Under the pieces are notes generated by a model. It worked only from the letters and a program-made list of their open reading frames with translations. It was not told where the DNA came from and searched no databases. DNA of 64,000 nucleotides, taken from assembly GCF_000827885.1 (NCBI RefSeq), contig NZ_JTKH01000024.1:186001-250000 (forward strand), in the 5' to 3' direction. Shown piece after piece: positions 29,474-38,433 of the stretch (its first letter is position 1; the number at the start of each line of letters is the position of its first letter). Position numbers and translations under genes: made by a program. The DNA is from Vibrio renipiscarius (lineage in GTDB: Bacteria; Pseudomonadota; Gammaproteobacteria; Enterobacterales; Vibrionaceae).

Positions 29474-30690
29474 AAGGCTTAGCCGTTTGGGCACTCTTTA
29501 TTTACTTATTACGATTTATTGGTATGCCGTGGAATACCGCCACAAAGTCTTTTTCCTATCTAGGCGGCGGTGCGTGGCTAATGTTTGTTTGGGTCGGCCT
29601 CATTAACTATGCTCCGATGGATCTTTCCGGAGGATCAGTCGTGCAATCGCCCCATATTCAATTACGTCCAGATGCGCTTAACGTAAAAGGCAAAGTGACT
29701 AAAATTCATATCGAGCCAAATCAGGCGCTCAAAAAAGGCGACCTAATTTATGAAATAGATGACACTCTCTATCAGATCGCCTATCGCCAAGCGCAGGTCA
29801 ACGAGCAAGCCACTAAAACCGCATTAGATTTGGCGAAACAAGATGTCAAAGTCGCAGAGTCTGAGTACCTTTCGCTGCAACAAGATTTGCACACGAGCGA
29901 GGCGCAATTGGCCACTGCCAAAGCGGACCACACATTGCAAAACAACACGTTGTCTCGCTACCAAAAACAAAACAAAGTGGTCAGTAATACGATTACCGAA
30001 AGCGACATCGAAAAGCAGCAAACGGCCGTCGTTAAAGCAAGCCATTATGTCGACACCATTCAATCGCAATTACTGACGAAACAAATCGATCTTGAAAAAG
30101 CCAAACTGGCCATCGTGAAAAGCGAACTGTCGATTGATAGTCGAGAGGCCGATTGGCACTCGGCACAACAAAGCGTGTCAAAAGCGAAATGGGAACTCGA
30201 TAGCACTAAGGTTTATGCGCCCGCAGATGGCTTTGTGACCAACTTTATCCTTAGAGAAGGGCAACGCGTCTCCATGATGCCTCGCTTGCAAATGTACACC
30301 AACGAGAAATATGTGCTTATGCGTGTCAACCACCAAGCCATACGCAATATCGAGCCCGGTCAAACGGCGGAGTTCTCTTCGTCAGTCTATCCTGGGAAAA
30401 TATTTTCCGCTCACGTAGAAGGCATTGTCGAAGGGACAGGAGAAGCACAAAGCAACTTACTCGGCGTTGATCAATCGGTACGCGCAACGACGGGGAACAA
30501 TCTAAAGAACAAACACCACTTTGTACGTTTAAAAATTGAAGAGTCGCCTGAGTTTGACATCCCTGTTGGCTCTGTTGGCTTAGCTTGGGTCAGTGCAGAG
30601 AAGCCGATTAGCTTCTTATCATTCTTGGATGCCATTCGAGGGATCATTATACGAATGAAGTCACAGCTATACTTCTTTTATTCCGTATAA
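29467..30690 (+). CDS. yiaV: HlyD-family membrane fusion protein, YiaV-like
   Basis: A 407-residue periplasmic adaptor anchored by N-terminal helices (about 5-25 and 30-48). It has the biotinyl-lipoyl-like half motifs VKGKVTKIHIEPNQALKKGD (about 74-93) and VYAPADGFVTNFILREGQ (about 248-265) around a long alpha-helical coiled-coil hairpin (105-235). Such proteins connect an inner-membrane partner to an outer-membrane channel, but no transporter gene lies beside it. The ATGTTAG overlap with yiaW indicates coupled translation. Confidence 0.88.
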   Translation: MLEGLAVWALFIYLLRFIGMPWNTATKSFSYLGGGAWLMFVWVGLINYAPMDLSGGSVVQSPHIQLRPDALNVKGKVTKIHIEPNQALKKGDLIYEIDDTLYQIAYRQAQVNEQATKTALDLAKQDVKVAESEYLSLQQDLHTSEAQLATAKADHTLQNNTLSRYQKQNKVVSNTITESDIEKQQTAVVKASHYVDTIQSQLLTKQIDLEKAKLAIVKSELSIDSREADWHSAQQSVSKAKWELDSTKVYAPADGFVTNFILREGQRVSMMPRLQMYTNEKYVLMRVNHQAIRNIEPGQTAEFSSSVYPGKIFSAHVEGIVEGTGEAQSNLLGVDQSVRATTGNNLKNKHHFVRLKIEESPEFDIPVGSVGLAWVSAEKPISFLSFLDAIRGIIIRMKSQLYFFYSV

Positions 30691-30739
30691 GTGATTAACG
30701 CCACTAATGTTAGGGTTATCAGTAGCAATTTCATTGCGC

Positions 30740-30765
30740 TTGCATTTTGCATTTGCAATTTGCAA
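30740..30765 (+). promoter_or_regulatory. Two adjoining LuxO-type binding sites
   Basis: TTGCATTTTGCAT (30740-30752) and TTGCAATTTGCAA (30753-30765) match the LuxO consensus TTGCA-W3-TGCAA in 12 and 13 of 13 positions. They lie 60-87 bp upstream of the sigma-54 element, the usual enhancer distance for a qrr gene, so phosphorylated LuxO should activate here at low cell density. Confidence 0.9.
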
Positions 30766-30825
30766 AGACCCATCGATAAATGGCCCGATATTTGTGATAA
30801 TATGCACAAATAGTCACATGAAAAA

Positions 30826-30842
30826 TTGGCATAGATAATGCT
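30826..30842 (+). promoter_or_regulatory. Sigma-54 promoter of the qrr gene
   Basis: TTGGCATAGATAATGCT has GG at -24 and GC at -12 with correct spacing and matches YTGGCACR-N4-TTGCW at 15 of 17 positions. It places transcription start at about 30853. Confidence 0.92.
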
Positions 30843-30852
30843 ATATACAATA

Positions 30853-30959
30853 TGACCCTTCTTAAGCCGAGGGTCACCTAGCCAACTGACGTTGTTAGTG
30901 AACCTAATTTTTGTTCACGATTTATATAGCCAACCGCGACTCTTGCGGTTGGCTTTTTT
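30853..30959 (+). ncRNA. qrr: Qrr quorum-regulatory small RNA
   Basis: About 107 nt. It opens with the Qrr hairpin GACCC...GGGTC (30854-30875), continues into the highly conserved core CTAGCCAACTGACGTTGTTA (from 30878) that base-pairs with luxR/hapR, aphA and other mRNAs with Hfq, then a GTGAAC...GTTCAC hairpin, and ends in a terminator (AGCCAACCGC / GCGGTTGGCT plus T5). LuxO sites and a sigma-54 promoter precede it. Which of the numbered Qrr RNAs it is cannot be told from sequence alone. Confidence 0.97.
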
Positions 30960-30978
30960 CTTATTTGAATCTAATCAA

Positions 30979-31383
30979 TTAAGCAAGGCTTGGCTGCACA
31001 GAGTATTGTTTAAGCTGCTGAGTAATGAATTCAACATCCGCGCGATAAAAGTCATCAAGAGGAATCTGATTCGGTTCCAACCAATAAAACTGTTGCTGGC
31101 GCGAGCTATCGATACTTTTCGGCTCATCATTGTTCTGTGCTCGAAAAACGACGAAATAAATTCGTCCGCCGTATTCATTCACATTGGTGTAAGTGGCTGC
31201 ATGCGTTAATCCCTGTAAACCCGTTTGTTCCGCCAATTCACGTAGGGCGGCGCTGGTGCCCGTTTCCTCTTCCGCGACTTCCCCGCCAGGAAACTCCATC
31301 ACCATGCCCGATGTCGCACGATGCCTTTTTTGGACCAACACTCGGCCCTCTTTTATCACTACAGCCATCGCTAAACGCTTCAC
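30979..31383 (-). CDS. Nudix hydrolase, MutT-like
   Basis: A 134-residue Nudix protein. The GTG start at 31383 is chosen because AAAGGAGA lies 5 nt upstream and the product begins MKRLAMAVVIKEGRVLVQKR, as MutT-type proteins do. The Nudix box (GX5EX7REUXEEXGU) is present as GGEVAEEETGTSAALRELAE then QTGL: one of the two glutamates of the REUXEE element is Gln. That residue is a metal ligand in MutT, so activity or specificity may be changed. It converges on the qrr gene with 19 bp between. Confidence 0.85.
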   Translation of the reverse strand: MKRLAMAVVIKEGRVLVQKRHRATSGMVMEFPGGEVAEEETGTSAALRELAEQTGLQGLTHAATYTNVNEYGGRIYFVVFRAQNNDEPKSIDSSRQQQFYWLEPNQIPLDDFYRADVEFITQQLKQYSVQPSLA

Positions 31384-31621
31384 ATTAATCTCCTTTTTAT
31401 ATTCACGTTTGCCTAGAGCATTCACTTTAGACACTATTACAATTCGAGACCGAGCGAGCTTAATATGCAATAAGTCACTCAGTCATTGGGGTATTCTAAA
31501 TAATTCGTTGTGTCTTTTCGTGTGCGCATTTAACAGTTTTAAAAATTTAACGAATTATCTAATTCTGTACGGTAAACTATCGCAATCTCGGCGCTCAACC
31601 TGCAACAGGCACAATAATCCT

Positions 31622-32512
31622 ATGGTTTCATCTCAATTTCGCTTCACTTTATACGGTGGTATCGCCATTCTTTTCTGGAGTTGCTTGCTGGCAAGTACGA
31701 GGTTGGTCACAGAAAGCTTTGGCCCTATAGGAGGGAGCGCTTTACTCTATTCTCTCGCCGCCGTCTTTTTAATTTGCGTGGTTGGCATTCCTAAATTATC
31801 GGCCTTTTCTCGTACTTACTTGGTATTAGGCGGCGCCCTCTTTGTTTGTTATGAAATATTTTTAGCGCTTGCCCTTGGCTATTCACATTCTCGCGCTCAA
31901 GCGATAGAAGTTTCGATTGTGAATTACCTTTGGCCCGCACTCACCGTCCTGTTCGCCGTTTGGGGCAGCCAGAAGAAAGTGAGTAAATTGCTTTATCCCG
32001 CCATTGCCCTCGCCTTTCTTGGCGTCGCATGGACGGTCAGTGGTGATAACGGGTTCTCACCCACACAACTACTTAGCAATATCAACGACAATCCATTGGT
32101 CTACTGCATGGCGTTTAGTGGTGCCATTATTTGGGCCTGTTACTGTAATTTGACCAAGAGACAGCAATCCAAACACAACGCGATTACACTCTTCTTCATC
32201 GCCACCGCAGCATCGCTTTGGGTGAAATATGCGCTCTCGAATGAAGCGAGCATGCACTTCTCATGGCAAGGCATCGGCTACTTAATCTCAGCGGCGTTTC
32301 TTATGGCGGGTGGTTATGGATTATGGAACATCGCAATTGTGGGCGGTAATATGGTTTTTCTTGCCACCTTGTCCTATTTCACCCCTATCTTTTCGGCATT
32401 ATTTTCATCGGTATTATTGGGGGTCACATTAAGTCATGGTTTTTGGCAAGGTGTCGTCATGGTCACTTTAGGCTCATTAATCTGTTGGTGGGTAACAATA
32501 GAAAAGCGCTAA
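31622..32512 (+). CDS. yddG: EamA/DMT-family exporter, YddG-like
   Basis: A 296-residue drug/metabolite transporter with about ten hydrophobic helices. It resembles YddG, the aromatic amino acid exporter (GGIAILFWSCLLASTRLVTE at the start, YLWPALTVLFAVW near residue 103, GYGLWNIAIVGGNMVFLATL near 235). The ATG at 31622 is preferred; the upstream frame to 31193 runs back through the Nudix gene and is not coding. Divergent from the Nudix gene. Confidence 0.85.
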   Translation: MVSSQFRFTLYGGIAILFWSCLLASTRLVTESFGPIGGSALLYSLAAVFLICVVGIPKLSAFSRTYLVLGGALFVCYEIFLALALGYSHSRAQAIEVSIVNYLWPALTVLFAVWGSQKKVSKLLYPAIALAFLGVAWTVSGDNGFSPTQLLSNINDNPLVYCMAFSGAIIWACYCNLTKRQQSKHNAITLFFIATAASLWVKYALSNEASMHFSWQGIGYLISAAFLMAGGYGLWNIAIVGGNMVFLATLSYFTPIFSALFSSVLLGVTLSHGFWQGVVMVTLGSLICWWVTIEKR

Positions 32513-32602
32513 ATCCACTCTGAATCCAACGGATTTGAAAGGCTTTGCATTGGATTGATGCTGGGTATTAAATCAATCGGCATTGACCGACTTGGTGAAG
32601 AG

Positions 32603-32670
32603 TCGCACAGGACTGAAGGTCTTTCCTTAATAAGAGAAGACCTTCATCGTTCATTCGACCTGTGCGATTT
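32603..32670. terminator. Nested double hairpin between convergent genes
   Basis: An outer stem TCGCACAGG / CCTGTGCGA (32603-32611 and 32659-32667) encloses an inner stem GAAGGTCTT / AAGACCTTC (32615-32623 and 32637-32645). It sits between the yddG and yihS ends and should end transcription from both sides; plus-strand reading ends in TTTT. Confidence 0.7.
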
Positions 32671-32680
32671 TGCTAGTTCA

Positions 32681-33931
32681 CTACTTCAAATTTACGTCTA
32701 GTAAACCTTTTGCTAGTGCTGGTGCTAGGCCCGGCGTTAGCGGTAGACGAGGAATCACTAAACAGTGCATTAGGTGGTAGATATCTTGCTTGCCATCCCA
32801 AACCACGCTTGTGCCTGCTTGGTTATTCACATCAAGCTCTTGCCACCATGAACAACCTTCGTAATCGATAAGGTAAGTACGGCAGTAATCCCACCAAGTG
32901 CGGTACCAATCTTCGTATTTCTTCTCACCCGTAACGGCAAAGAGTGCGTAAGCCGTACCAATCGCTTCAACTGGCGCCCAACGAATACGCTCACGAACCA
33001 CTGGTTTGCCATCCCAATCCACTGAGTAAACAAAGCCCGGTGCACCATCAACATGCCATGCATCACGCACGGTAGCATCAAACAGACCAATCGCATCTTC
33101 CATCAGCCATGCTGGACACTCAGCACCGATTTCTTTCAGCGTCGCGCTTAGGTGACAGATTAGACGGCCCCACTCGATCCAGTGACCCGGAGTACCACCG
33201 TATGCACGGAAGTGGCTTGCTGGTGTTTCTTTGTTGTAATCTGGAAGCGGATTCCAATCTGAATCAAAGTGCTCGTTTACACGGTAGCTTAAGCCCTTCG
33301 CCGTTTTGTTGATCATGAATTCAGTGATGTTTAGTGCACGATCAAGCCATTTCTTGTCTTTTGTTACATCGTAAACGATAAGGAATGCTTCAACTGAGTG
33401 CATCGCCATGTTACCGCCACGGTAATCTTCTGTTTCCGTCCAAGCTTGATCCCAAGACTCGTAACACATCTGTTTTTCTTCAACCCAGAAATGTCTCTCA
33501 TACACGCTGATCGCTTCATCTAACAGAGCAAGCGCACGTGGATGACCCGTTGTCACCGCACTCGCTGCACCTAAAAGAACAAAGGCGTGTTGGTAACCTT
33601 GCTTAGATGAATCAATGATGCCTTCGCCAGCGTTGTCGATCGTTGCAAACCAACCACCGTGAGTTTTGTCTTTTAGCGGGCCTTCAAGGGCTGCGATGCC
33701 GTGCTCAACAAGATCATATGCACCAGGGCGACCCATGTGTGCTGCAAGCGCGTAACAGTGAAGCATACGAGCGGTAATCCAAAGGCGAGTTCCCATTTCT
33801 TCACGAACTTTACCTGTATTGCCAATCCAACCAAAGCCGTTTGGTACTACTGCGTTACGGCCGAATTCAAAGATTCGATCCGTTTCAGTATCTAGCCAAG
33901 AGGTGTGAGATTTGGTATTGATCCACTTCAT
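32681..33931 (-). CDS. yihS: Sulfoquinovose isomerase, YihS-like (AGE family)
   Basis: A 416-residue N-acylglucosamine 2-epimerase-fold enzyme very similar to E. coli YihS over its whole length ([72 protein letters not shown]). YihS turns sulfoquinovose into sulfofructose and can also interconvert mannose and fructose. The catalytic histidines lie in the HWIEWGR and DIYHLMHCL segments. With yihV-, yihU- and yihW-like genes nearby the sulfoquinovose role is well supported. It is 77 bp downstream of the EIIB-like gene. Confidence 0.92.
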   Translation of the reverse strand: MKWINTKSHTSWLDTETDRIFEFGRNAVVPNGFGWIGNTGKVREEMGTRLWITARMLHCYALAAHMGRPGAYDLVEHGIAALEGPLKDKTHGGWFATIDNAGEGIIDSSKQGYQHAFVLLGAASAVTTGHPRALALLDEAISVYERHFWVEEKQMCYESWDQAWTETEDYRGGNMAMHSVEAFLIVYDVTKDKKWLDRALNITEFMINKTAKGLSYRVNEHFDSDWNPLPDYNKETPASHFRAYGGTPGHWIEWGRLICHLSATLKEIGAECPAWLMEDAIGLFDATVRDAWHVDGAPGFVYSVDWDGKPVVRERIRWAPVEAIGTAYALFAVTGEKKYEDWYRTWWDYCRTYLIDYEGCSWWQELDVNNQAGTSVVWDGKQDIYHLMHCLVIPRLPLTPGLAPALAKGLLDVNLK

Positions 33932-34008
33932 ATTTATATCCTATCTATCTATTTATTCTTATGTAAATTGGGTTAAATCTTAAGCCGCGTTACGCTCATG
34001 TTTGAGTA

Positions 34009-34275
34009 TTAGTGCGCCGCTTGGATTCGTAATTCTTCAGCAAGGGTGTGAACATCAAAGAAAACCACTTGAATTTGGTTATCTTGTAAATGAATAAAAC
34101 CTAATGCCCCTTGGCGACGTAATAAGCCTTCATTAACGATTTCTATATCTTTCACTTGAATGCGAAGGCGAGTGGCGCAATTATCAATTTTTCCCGCCAC
34201 AATATTTTCGATGCCACCTAGCGCTTTAAGGATTTTTTGTGCTTTCGCTTGTAAGTTGCCTTTGTCGTTAATCAT
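34009..34275 (-). CDS. Orphan PTS EIIB domain protein (glucose/sucrose type)
   Basis: An 88-residue stand-alone EIIB of the glucose/GlcNAc family: ILKALGGIENIVAGKIDNCATRLRIQ with the phosphocysteine at Cys33 in NCATRLR, and the closing LGFIHLQDNQIQVVFFDVHT. No EIIC or EIIA of this family is in the window. It sits in a sulfosugar operon between dctP and yihS, where no PTS function is expected. It might sense PTS phosphorylation state or be a remnant; an isolated cysteine-retaining EIIB is unusual. Confidence 0.82.
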   Translation of the reverse strand: MINDKGNLQAKAQKILKALGGIENIVAGKIDNCATRLRIQVKDIEIVNEGLLRRQGALGFIHLQDNQIQVVFFDVHTLAEELRIQAAH

Positions 34276-34331
34276 CGACTTTCTCCGTTAATGGAAGCAC
34301 CAAGTGTTCCTTAGTGCTTCACCGCTTGGTA

Positions 34332-35378
34332 TTACATGGTTAACTTGTAAGACGCTTCGATTTCCGCTTCACAAGTTTTAATTTGATTTTTAAAACGCTC
34401 GAGCCACTGTTTACCTTCTGCATCGGCATTCGCCGCCCAGTTATCAATCACCGGCTGCGTCGCTTCTACGAACGCTTGTTTTTCTTCTGGTGTTGGGTTG
34501 TAAATCTTACCGTTAGAGTTCTTGAATATTTCGTATGACGCGTATTCATTGTGCTTCGGATAAGAGTTGAGGTACTGCTGCTGTGCTTGAATTGCATCAA
34601 GAACGATGCGCTTAAGCTCTGGCGACAACGCATTAAACTTCGCGTCTGACATCACCCACGCCCCGCCCATATAACCGTGACCATCCAGTGTTAGATAATC
34701 CAAACTTTCGTGAAGACGACTTTGAATAATATCGACAATGCCGTTTTTGGTTCCTTCCACTACGCCGGTTGAAAGCGCGGTATAAACCTCAGGGAAGGCC
34801 ACTGGTGTTGGTGCACCTTTCAACTCACGTACCAAATCTTGTTGCACTTTAGCTGGAACAGTTCGGATCTTTAGGCCTTCAACATCCGCTGGAGTGCGAA
34901 TCTCTTTTTCGTTGGTGGCAAAATTTCGCCAGCCACCTGAGTTCGCTACCATCATTAAACGCACATTAGGCGCTTTTTTAAGAACGTTCGTACGAACATC
35001 CGCCATCAACTGATCGTTGCCATACACACACTCAGCAACACGGTCGTTAGGCAACAAGTAAGGCAAATCAAACGATTCTGCTGGGTTCCAGTAGTAAGCA
35101 ATTTCAGACACTGTCGTTGGGAAGTAATCGAACATGCCCGCTTGAATCCCTGCAATACACTCTTTACCTGAGCTACACAGTTGTCCTGAACCAAAGATAT
35201 TTACTTTTAGCTCGCCGTTAGAGCGTGTTTCTAGGTGATTCTTAAACACCAATAACGACTGGTTGTTGTAGCTTTCAGGTGACGTTAAGTGCACAACGTT
35301 AAACTCAACTGCCGCACTGGCCGCCGCACTCGCGAAAAGACCCGCAGATGTCACTAAAGCTAATATTGTCTTTTTCAT
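34332..35378 (-). CDS. dctP: TRAP transporter solute-binding protein DctP
   Basis: A 348-residue periplasmic protein with a signal peptide (cleavage near AAASAAVEF). The DctP fold is supported by FNVVHLTSPESYNNQSLLVF, the central GLKIRTVPAKVQQDLVRELK with the conserved ligand arginine, and PVAFPEVYTALSTGVVEGTK. It delivers substrate to the DctQM membrane pair encoded downstream in transcription-opposite order (dctQ, dctM, dctP on the minus strand). Placed in the sulfoquinovose island, the ligand is probably sulfoquinovose or a glycoside of it; TRAP uptake replaces the YihO permease of E. coli. Confidence 0.92.
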   Translation of the reverse strand: MKKTILALVTSAGLFASAAASAAVEFNVVHLTSPESYNNQSLLVFKNHLETRSNGELKVNIFGSGQLCSSGKECIAGIQAGMFDYFPTTVSEIAYYWNPAESFDLPYLLPNDRVAECVYGNDQLMADVRTNVLKKAPNVRLMMVANSGGWRNFATNEKEIRTPADVEGLKIRTVPAKVQQDLVRELKGAPTPVAFPEVYTALSTGVVEGTKNGIVDIIQSRLHESLDYLTLDGHGYMGGAWVMSDAKFNALSPELKRIVLDAIQAQQQYLNSYPKHNEYASYEIFKNSNGKIYNPTPEEKQAFVEATQPVIDNWAANADAEGKQWLERFKNQIKTCEAEIEASYKLTM

Positions 35379-35441
35379 ACCGATTGTTCCTTATCAGTAA
35401 ACGTGAGAGGCACTGCAAGCAATGCCGCTCAAGTCACGTTG

Positions 35442-36731
35442 CTACATGATGCCAGCCATTTTTGGAAGACCGATAACCAATGATGGGAAGAACGAAATTA
35501 GGAAGATGATCGCCATTTCAACAATTAGGAATGGAATGATTTTCTTAGAAATTTCTGATACTGGAACACGTGACACACCCGATGCTACGAACAGTACAAG
35601 ACCCATTGGAGGCGTTGCCAAACCGATAGAAAGGTTTGCACACATAACCACACCAAAGTGAACAGGGTCGATACCCGCAGCCGTCATGATTGGCGCGAAA
35701 ATCGGCGCGAAGATTAGAATCGCAGGACCCGCATCCAAGAACATACCAATTAAGAACAACAGCACGTTGATGATAGCGAACAACAAGTACGGGTTATCCG
35801 TAATGCCGCTCATGAAATCAGCAACCATGGTAGACACGCCAGATAGACTGATTAGTGATGCGAAACCACTTGCCGCGGCTACGATGATTAGAATCGATGC
35901 TGCGTTAACCGCTACTTTTGCAAACAATGCGTAAGTTGCTTTGATGTTCGTTGCTTTAATGATGTAGATAGAAACAGCGATTGCGTACGCTACAGCCACA
36001 GCGGCTGCTTCTGTTGGCGTAAAGATACCACCGTAGATACCACCAAGAATGATGACTGGCGTCATAAGCGGCACAAGCGCTAAACGGAATGCTTGACGAC
36101 GCTCCATCGCAGGTGCACGTTCCATCGGTTGTACATCAGGGTATTTTCTGATCTGGAAGTGGTTCATCACCATCAAACCAGCACATAAAATAAGACCCGG
36201 AGTCACGCCTGCTAGGAACATTGCTGCTACTGACGTATTCATTACGAATGCGTAGATTAGCATGATGCCTGATGGTGGAATGATGTTACCCAATACTGTC
36301 GCCGCAGCCGTTAGGGCCGCTGAATAGCCAGTATCGTATTTGTACTTTTGCATTTCAGGGATAAGCATACCGCCGATCGCTGAGGTTGCGGCTACCGCTG
36401 AGCCAGTAAGTGCACCAAAGATCGTCGCCGCGAGAATAACCACGTGACCAAGACCACCACGAAGGTGCTGAACCATCGTTTGAGCAAAAGCGATAATACG
36501 CGGAGTGATACCACCCGCAGTCATACACTCACCCGCCAACATAAAGAATGGCAGAGCAAGCAGCAAGAAGCTATCTAGACCAGAATAAAGGCGCTGATAA
36601 AGCATGTTCGCAAACAACATTTGGTCGTTTTGGAACAGCGTGATCATTGGCGATAGACCCAATGTAAATAGTACTGGCACACCAACGATAAGCAGCACTA
36701 AGAAATAAAGTAAAAAGATTGGAGAAACCAT
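35442..36731 (-). CDS. dctM: TRAP transporter large membrane subunit DctM
   Basis: A 429-residue permease of the DctM family with about twelve hydrophobic segments. Characteristic stretches include LDSFLLLALPFFMLAGECMT (about residue 50), GSAVAATSAIGGMLIPEM, NIIPPSGIMLIYAF and the closing NLSIGLATPPMGLVLFVASG. It uses a sodium gradient to import the ligand brought by DctP. It starts 14 bp after dctQ. Confidence 0.95.
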   Translation of the reverse strand: MVSPIFLLYFLVLLIVGVPVLFTLGLSPMITLFQNDQMLFANMLYQRLYSGLDSFLLLALPFFMLAGECMTAGGITPRIIAFAQTMVQHLRGGLGHVVILAATIFGALTGSAVAATSAIGGMLIPEMQKYKYDTGYSAALTAAATVLGNIIPPSGIMLIYAFVMNTSVAAMFLAGVTPGLILCAGLMVMNHFQIRKYPDVQPMERAPAMERRQAFRLALVPLMTPVIILGGIYGGIFTPTEAAAVAVAYAIAVSIYIIKATNIKATYALFAKVAVNAASILIIVAAASGFASLISLSGVSTMVADFMSGITDNPYLLFAIINVLLFLIGMFLDAGPAILIFAPIFAPIMTAAGIDPVHFGVVMCANLSIGLATPPMGLVLFVASGVSRVPVSEISKKIIPFLIVEMAIIFLISFFPSLVIGLPKMAGIM

Positions 36732-36745
36732 TATTTAACGCCCTC

Positions 36746-37366
36746 TTAAGATGCAACTTTTGGTTCTAATTTCGCGTCTTCTTCAACCGCGTCAGAACTG
36801 ACTTCTTGAATAGGAGATGACTCGTATAGAGCAACGGTCGCTTGAGTTTGAGAAACGTCAGTAAAATCTCCTAGCATGCCACGAATCGCTTGAATGCCTT
36901 TTTGTAGCGCATAAACAGAAGTGACGGCCATCATGACTGGTGGAATGATGTAGATGACATACATTGAGATTGGAAGACTGTCTGCCATTACCGAACCGGT
37001 ATTGAAGAAGTTCCAACCAAATTTAATCCAAACAGCGAAAACGATAATTGCAGAGACATGACCGACTAGGCAGAAGAACGCGAACACGCGAGGCACTTTC
37101 TTCTCTAAGATTTCAGTCACAAACGTCATTGCAATGTTTTTGTCGGCCAAGTACACAAAAGGTAGACATAAATAAGTCATGTAAATCATTAAAAAACGTG
37201 CAGCTTCATCGGTCCAGCTTAGAGGCACGTTAAATACATAACGGAACAGAACTTGAGCAACAACCATCACCGTCATGATAAGCAATAAAATACCGGCTAC
37301 GTGGCGCAGTACCTTTGCTAAGGGAGTTGTCACTGTATTCAATGCTTTTTCTATTGTACGTAACAT
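36746..37366 (-). CDS. dctQ: TRAP transporter small membrane subunit DctQ
   Basis: A 206-residue four-helix protein of the DctQ family (VLRHVAGILLLIMTVMVVAQ, LSWTDEAARFLMIYMTYLCL, MYVIYIIPPVMMAVTSVYAL) with a hydrophilic C-terminal tail that is longer than usual. Start 37366 is chosen because GGTGATT precedes its ATG; the longer frame to 37429 would add a 21-residue hydrophilic leader across a hairpin. Confidence 0.88.
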   Translation of the reverse strand: MLRTIEKALNTVTTPLAKVLRHVAGILLLIMTVMVVAQVLFRYVFNVPLSWTDEAARFLMIYMTYLCLPFVYLADKNIAMTFVTEILEKKVPRVFAFFCLVGHVSAIIVFAVWIKFGWNFFNTGSVMADSLPISMYVIYIIPPVMMAVTSVYALQKGIQAIRGMLGDFTDVSQTQATVALYESSPIQEVSSDAVEEDAKLEPKVAS

Positions 37367-37404
37367 AGAATCACCATTACTTAATGTAGGGCTTTCGGGA
37401 AGTT

Positions 37405-37427
37405 GGGAGCGGCTTATTGACGCTCCC
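37405..37427 (-). other. Intercistronic hairpin between aldolase and dctQ
   Basis: GGGAGCG / CGCTCCC with a 9-nt loop in the operon gap. On the minus strand no T tract follows, so it probably stabilises or processes the mRNA rather than ending it. Confidence 0.6.
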
Positions 37428-37452
37428 ATTATTTATTTCTAATTATTTATTA

Positions 37453-38313
37453 TTATGCTTTGCCGTTTGAACCAAACAGGCGGATTTTGTGGCGTACCAC
37501 TTCTTTCATTGAAGCGATACCCGTGTTCATCACATCTGCTAACACGTAATCTTTTGCATTGGCTTGCCAGTGCGCTTGAACACCGTCGATAAAGCCTTGA
37601 CGCAATTCAGTATCAACGTTGATTTTTGCAACGCCGCGTTTTACTGCTTCAAGCACTTGATCATCTGGCACACCAGAACCACCGTGCAGTACGATTGGTT
37701 TTTGAACCGCTTCTTTGATTTCTGACAAACGGTCAAATTTCAATTGAGGTGTTGTTTTGTAAACACCGTGAGCAGTACCGATTGATACCGCAAGGTAATG
37801 CACGCCAGTACGCTCAGAAAAATCAAGCGCTTCAGCGACTGTCGTGATCATTGCATCTTTTTCATCAACCGTGATGTCGTCTTCTGTTCCGCCGATTTTG
37901 CCGATCTCGCCTTCCGCACCAAGGCCTAGTGCATTCGCAACGTCTACAACCGCTTTTGTAATGCGTACGTTTTCTTCAAAATCCAGCGCAGAGCCATCAA
38001 ACATTAGCGATTGGAATTCACACGTCGCCGCTTCCATACACTGCTCGAATTTACGGCTGTGATCTAAGTGAACACAAACTGGCACAGTGATTTGGTGGTA
38101 TTCAATCAATGAATCAATCGCGTTGCGTAATGGCTTCATGCCCATTTCGTTAATCGCTTTCTGACCGATTTGAATCATGATTGGTGATTGCTCTTCTTGA
38201 GCTGCAAGCAGAACCGCTTTAATCGTTTCTAGGTTGTGAGCAGTGAAAGCGCCGATGGCATAACCATTTTTCCACGCTTCATTAATCATTGTGTTACCAG
38301 ATACGTAAGGCAT
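37453..38313 (-). CDS. Class II (zinc) ketose-bisphosphate aldolase, probable sulfofructose-1-phosphate aldolase
   Basis: A 286-residue class II aldolase resembling KbaY/GatY/FbaA. Visible are the catalytic Asp and zinc His in VCVHLDHSRKFEQCM (about residues 78-92), AEGEIGKIGGTED (about 133-145), AVSIGTAHGVYKTTP with a zinc His and PIVLHGGSGVPDD with the other. In E. coli the sulfo-EMP pathway uses a class I Schiff-base enzyme, YihT; none is present here. From the operon this class II enzyme should split sulfofructose 1-phosphate into dihydroxyacetone phosphate and sulfolactaldehyde. That substrate is inferred. Confidence 0.88.
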   Translation of the reverse strand: MPYVSGNTMINEAWKNGYAIGAFTAHNLETIKAVLLAAQEEQSPIMIQIGQKAINEMGMKPLRNAIDSLIEYHQITVPVCVHLDHSRKFEQCMEAATCEFQSLMFDGSALDFEENVRITKAVVDVANALGLGAEGEIGKIGGTEDDITVDEKDAMITTVAEALDFSERTGVHYLAVSIGTAHGVYKTTPQLKFDRLSEIKEAVQKPIVLHGGSGVPDDQVLEAVKRGVAKINVDTELRQGFIDGVQAHWQANAKDYVLADVMNTGIASMKEVVRHKIRLFGSNGKA

Positions 38314-38406
38314 TTTGTTTGTTCCCTAATAATAAATTTTGTTTTAATGGCTTTATTTCGTTGAGATAGAAGTTACCAAGCTAAGCTGTCTATTTCTGTT
38401 ATCTAT

Positions 38407-38433
38407 GTAACACTTGTTGTTACTTAAGTGACA
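38407..38433. promoter_or_regulatory. Candidate operator for the YihW-like repressor, upstream of the aldolase
   Basis: GTAACA (38407-38412), TGTTAC (38418-38423) and GTGACA (38428-38433) form overlapping inverted repeats about 95-120 bp upstream of the aldolase start. The same half-site occurs as GTAACA-AA-TGTCAC upstream of yihU (39781-39794). A motif shared by both promoter regions of the island suggests one regulator, most likely the adjacent DeoR-type protein. Confidence 0.4.

Noticed and set aside
31193..31621. Long N-terminal extension of the YddG-like protein
   Set aside because: The extension lies antisense to the Nudix gene; the exporter's first helix starts after the ATG at 31622.
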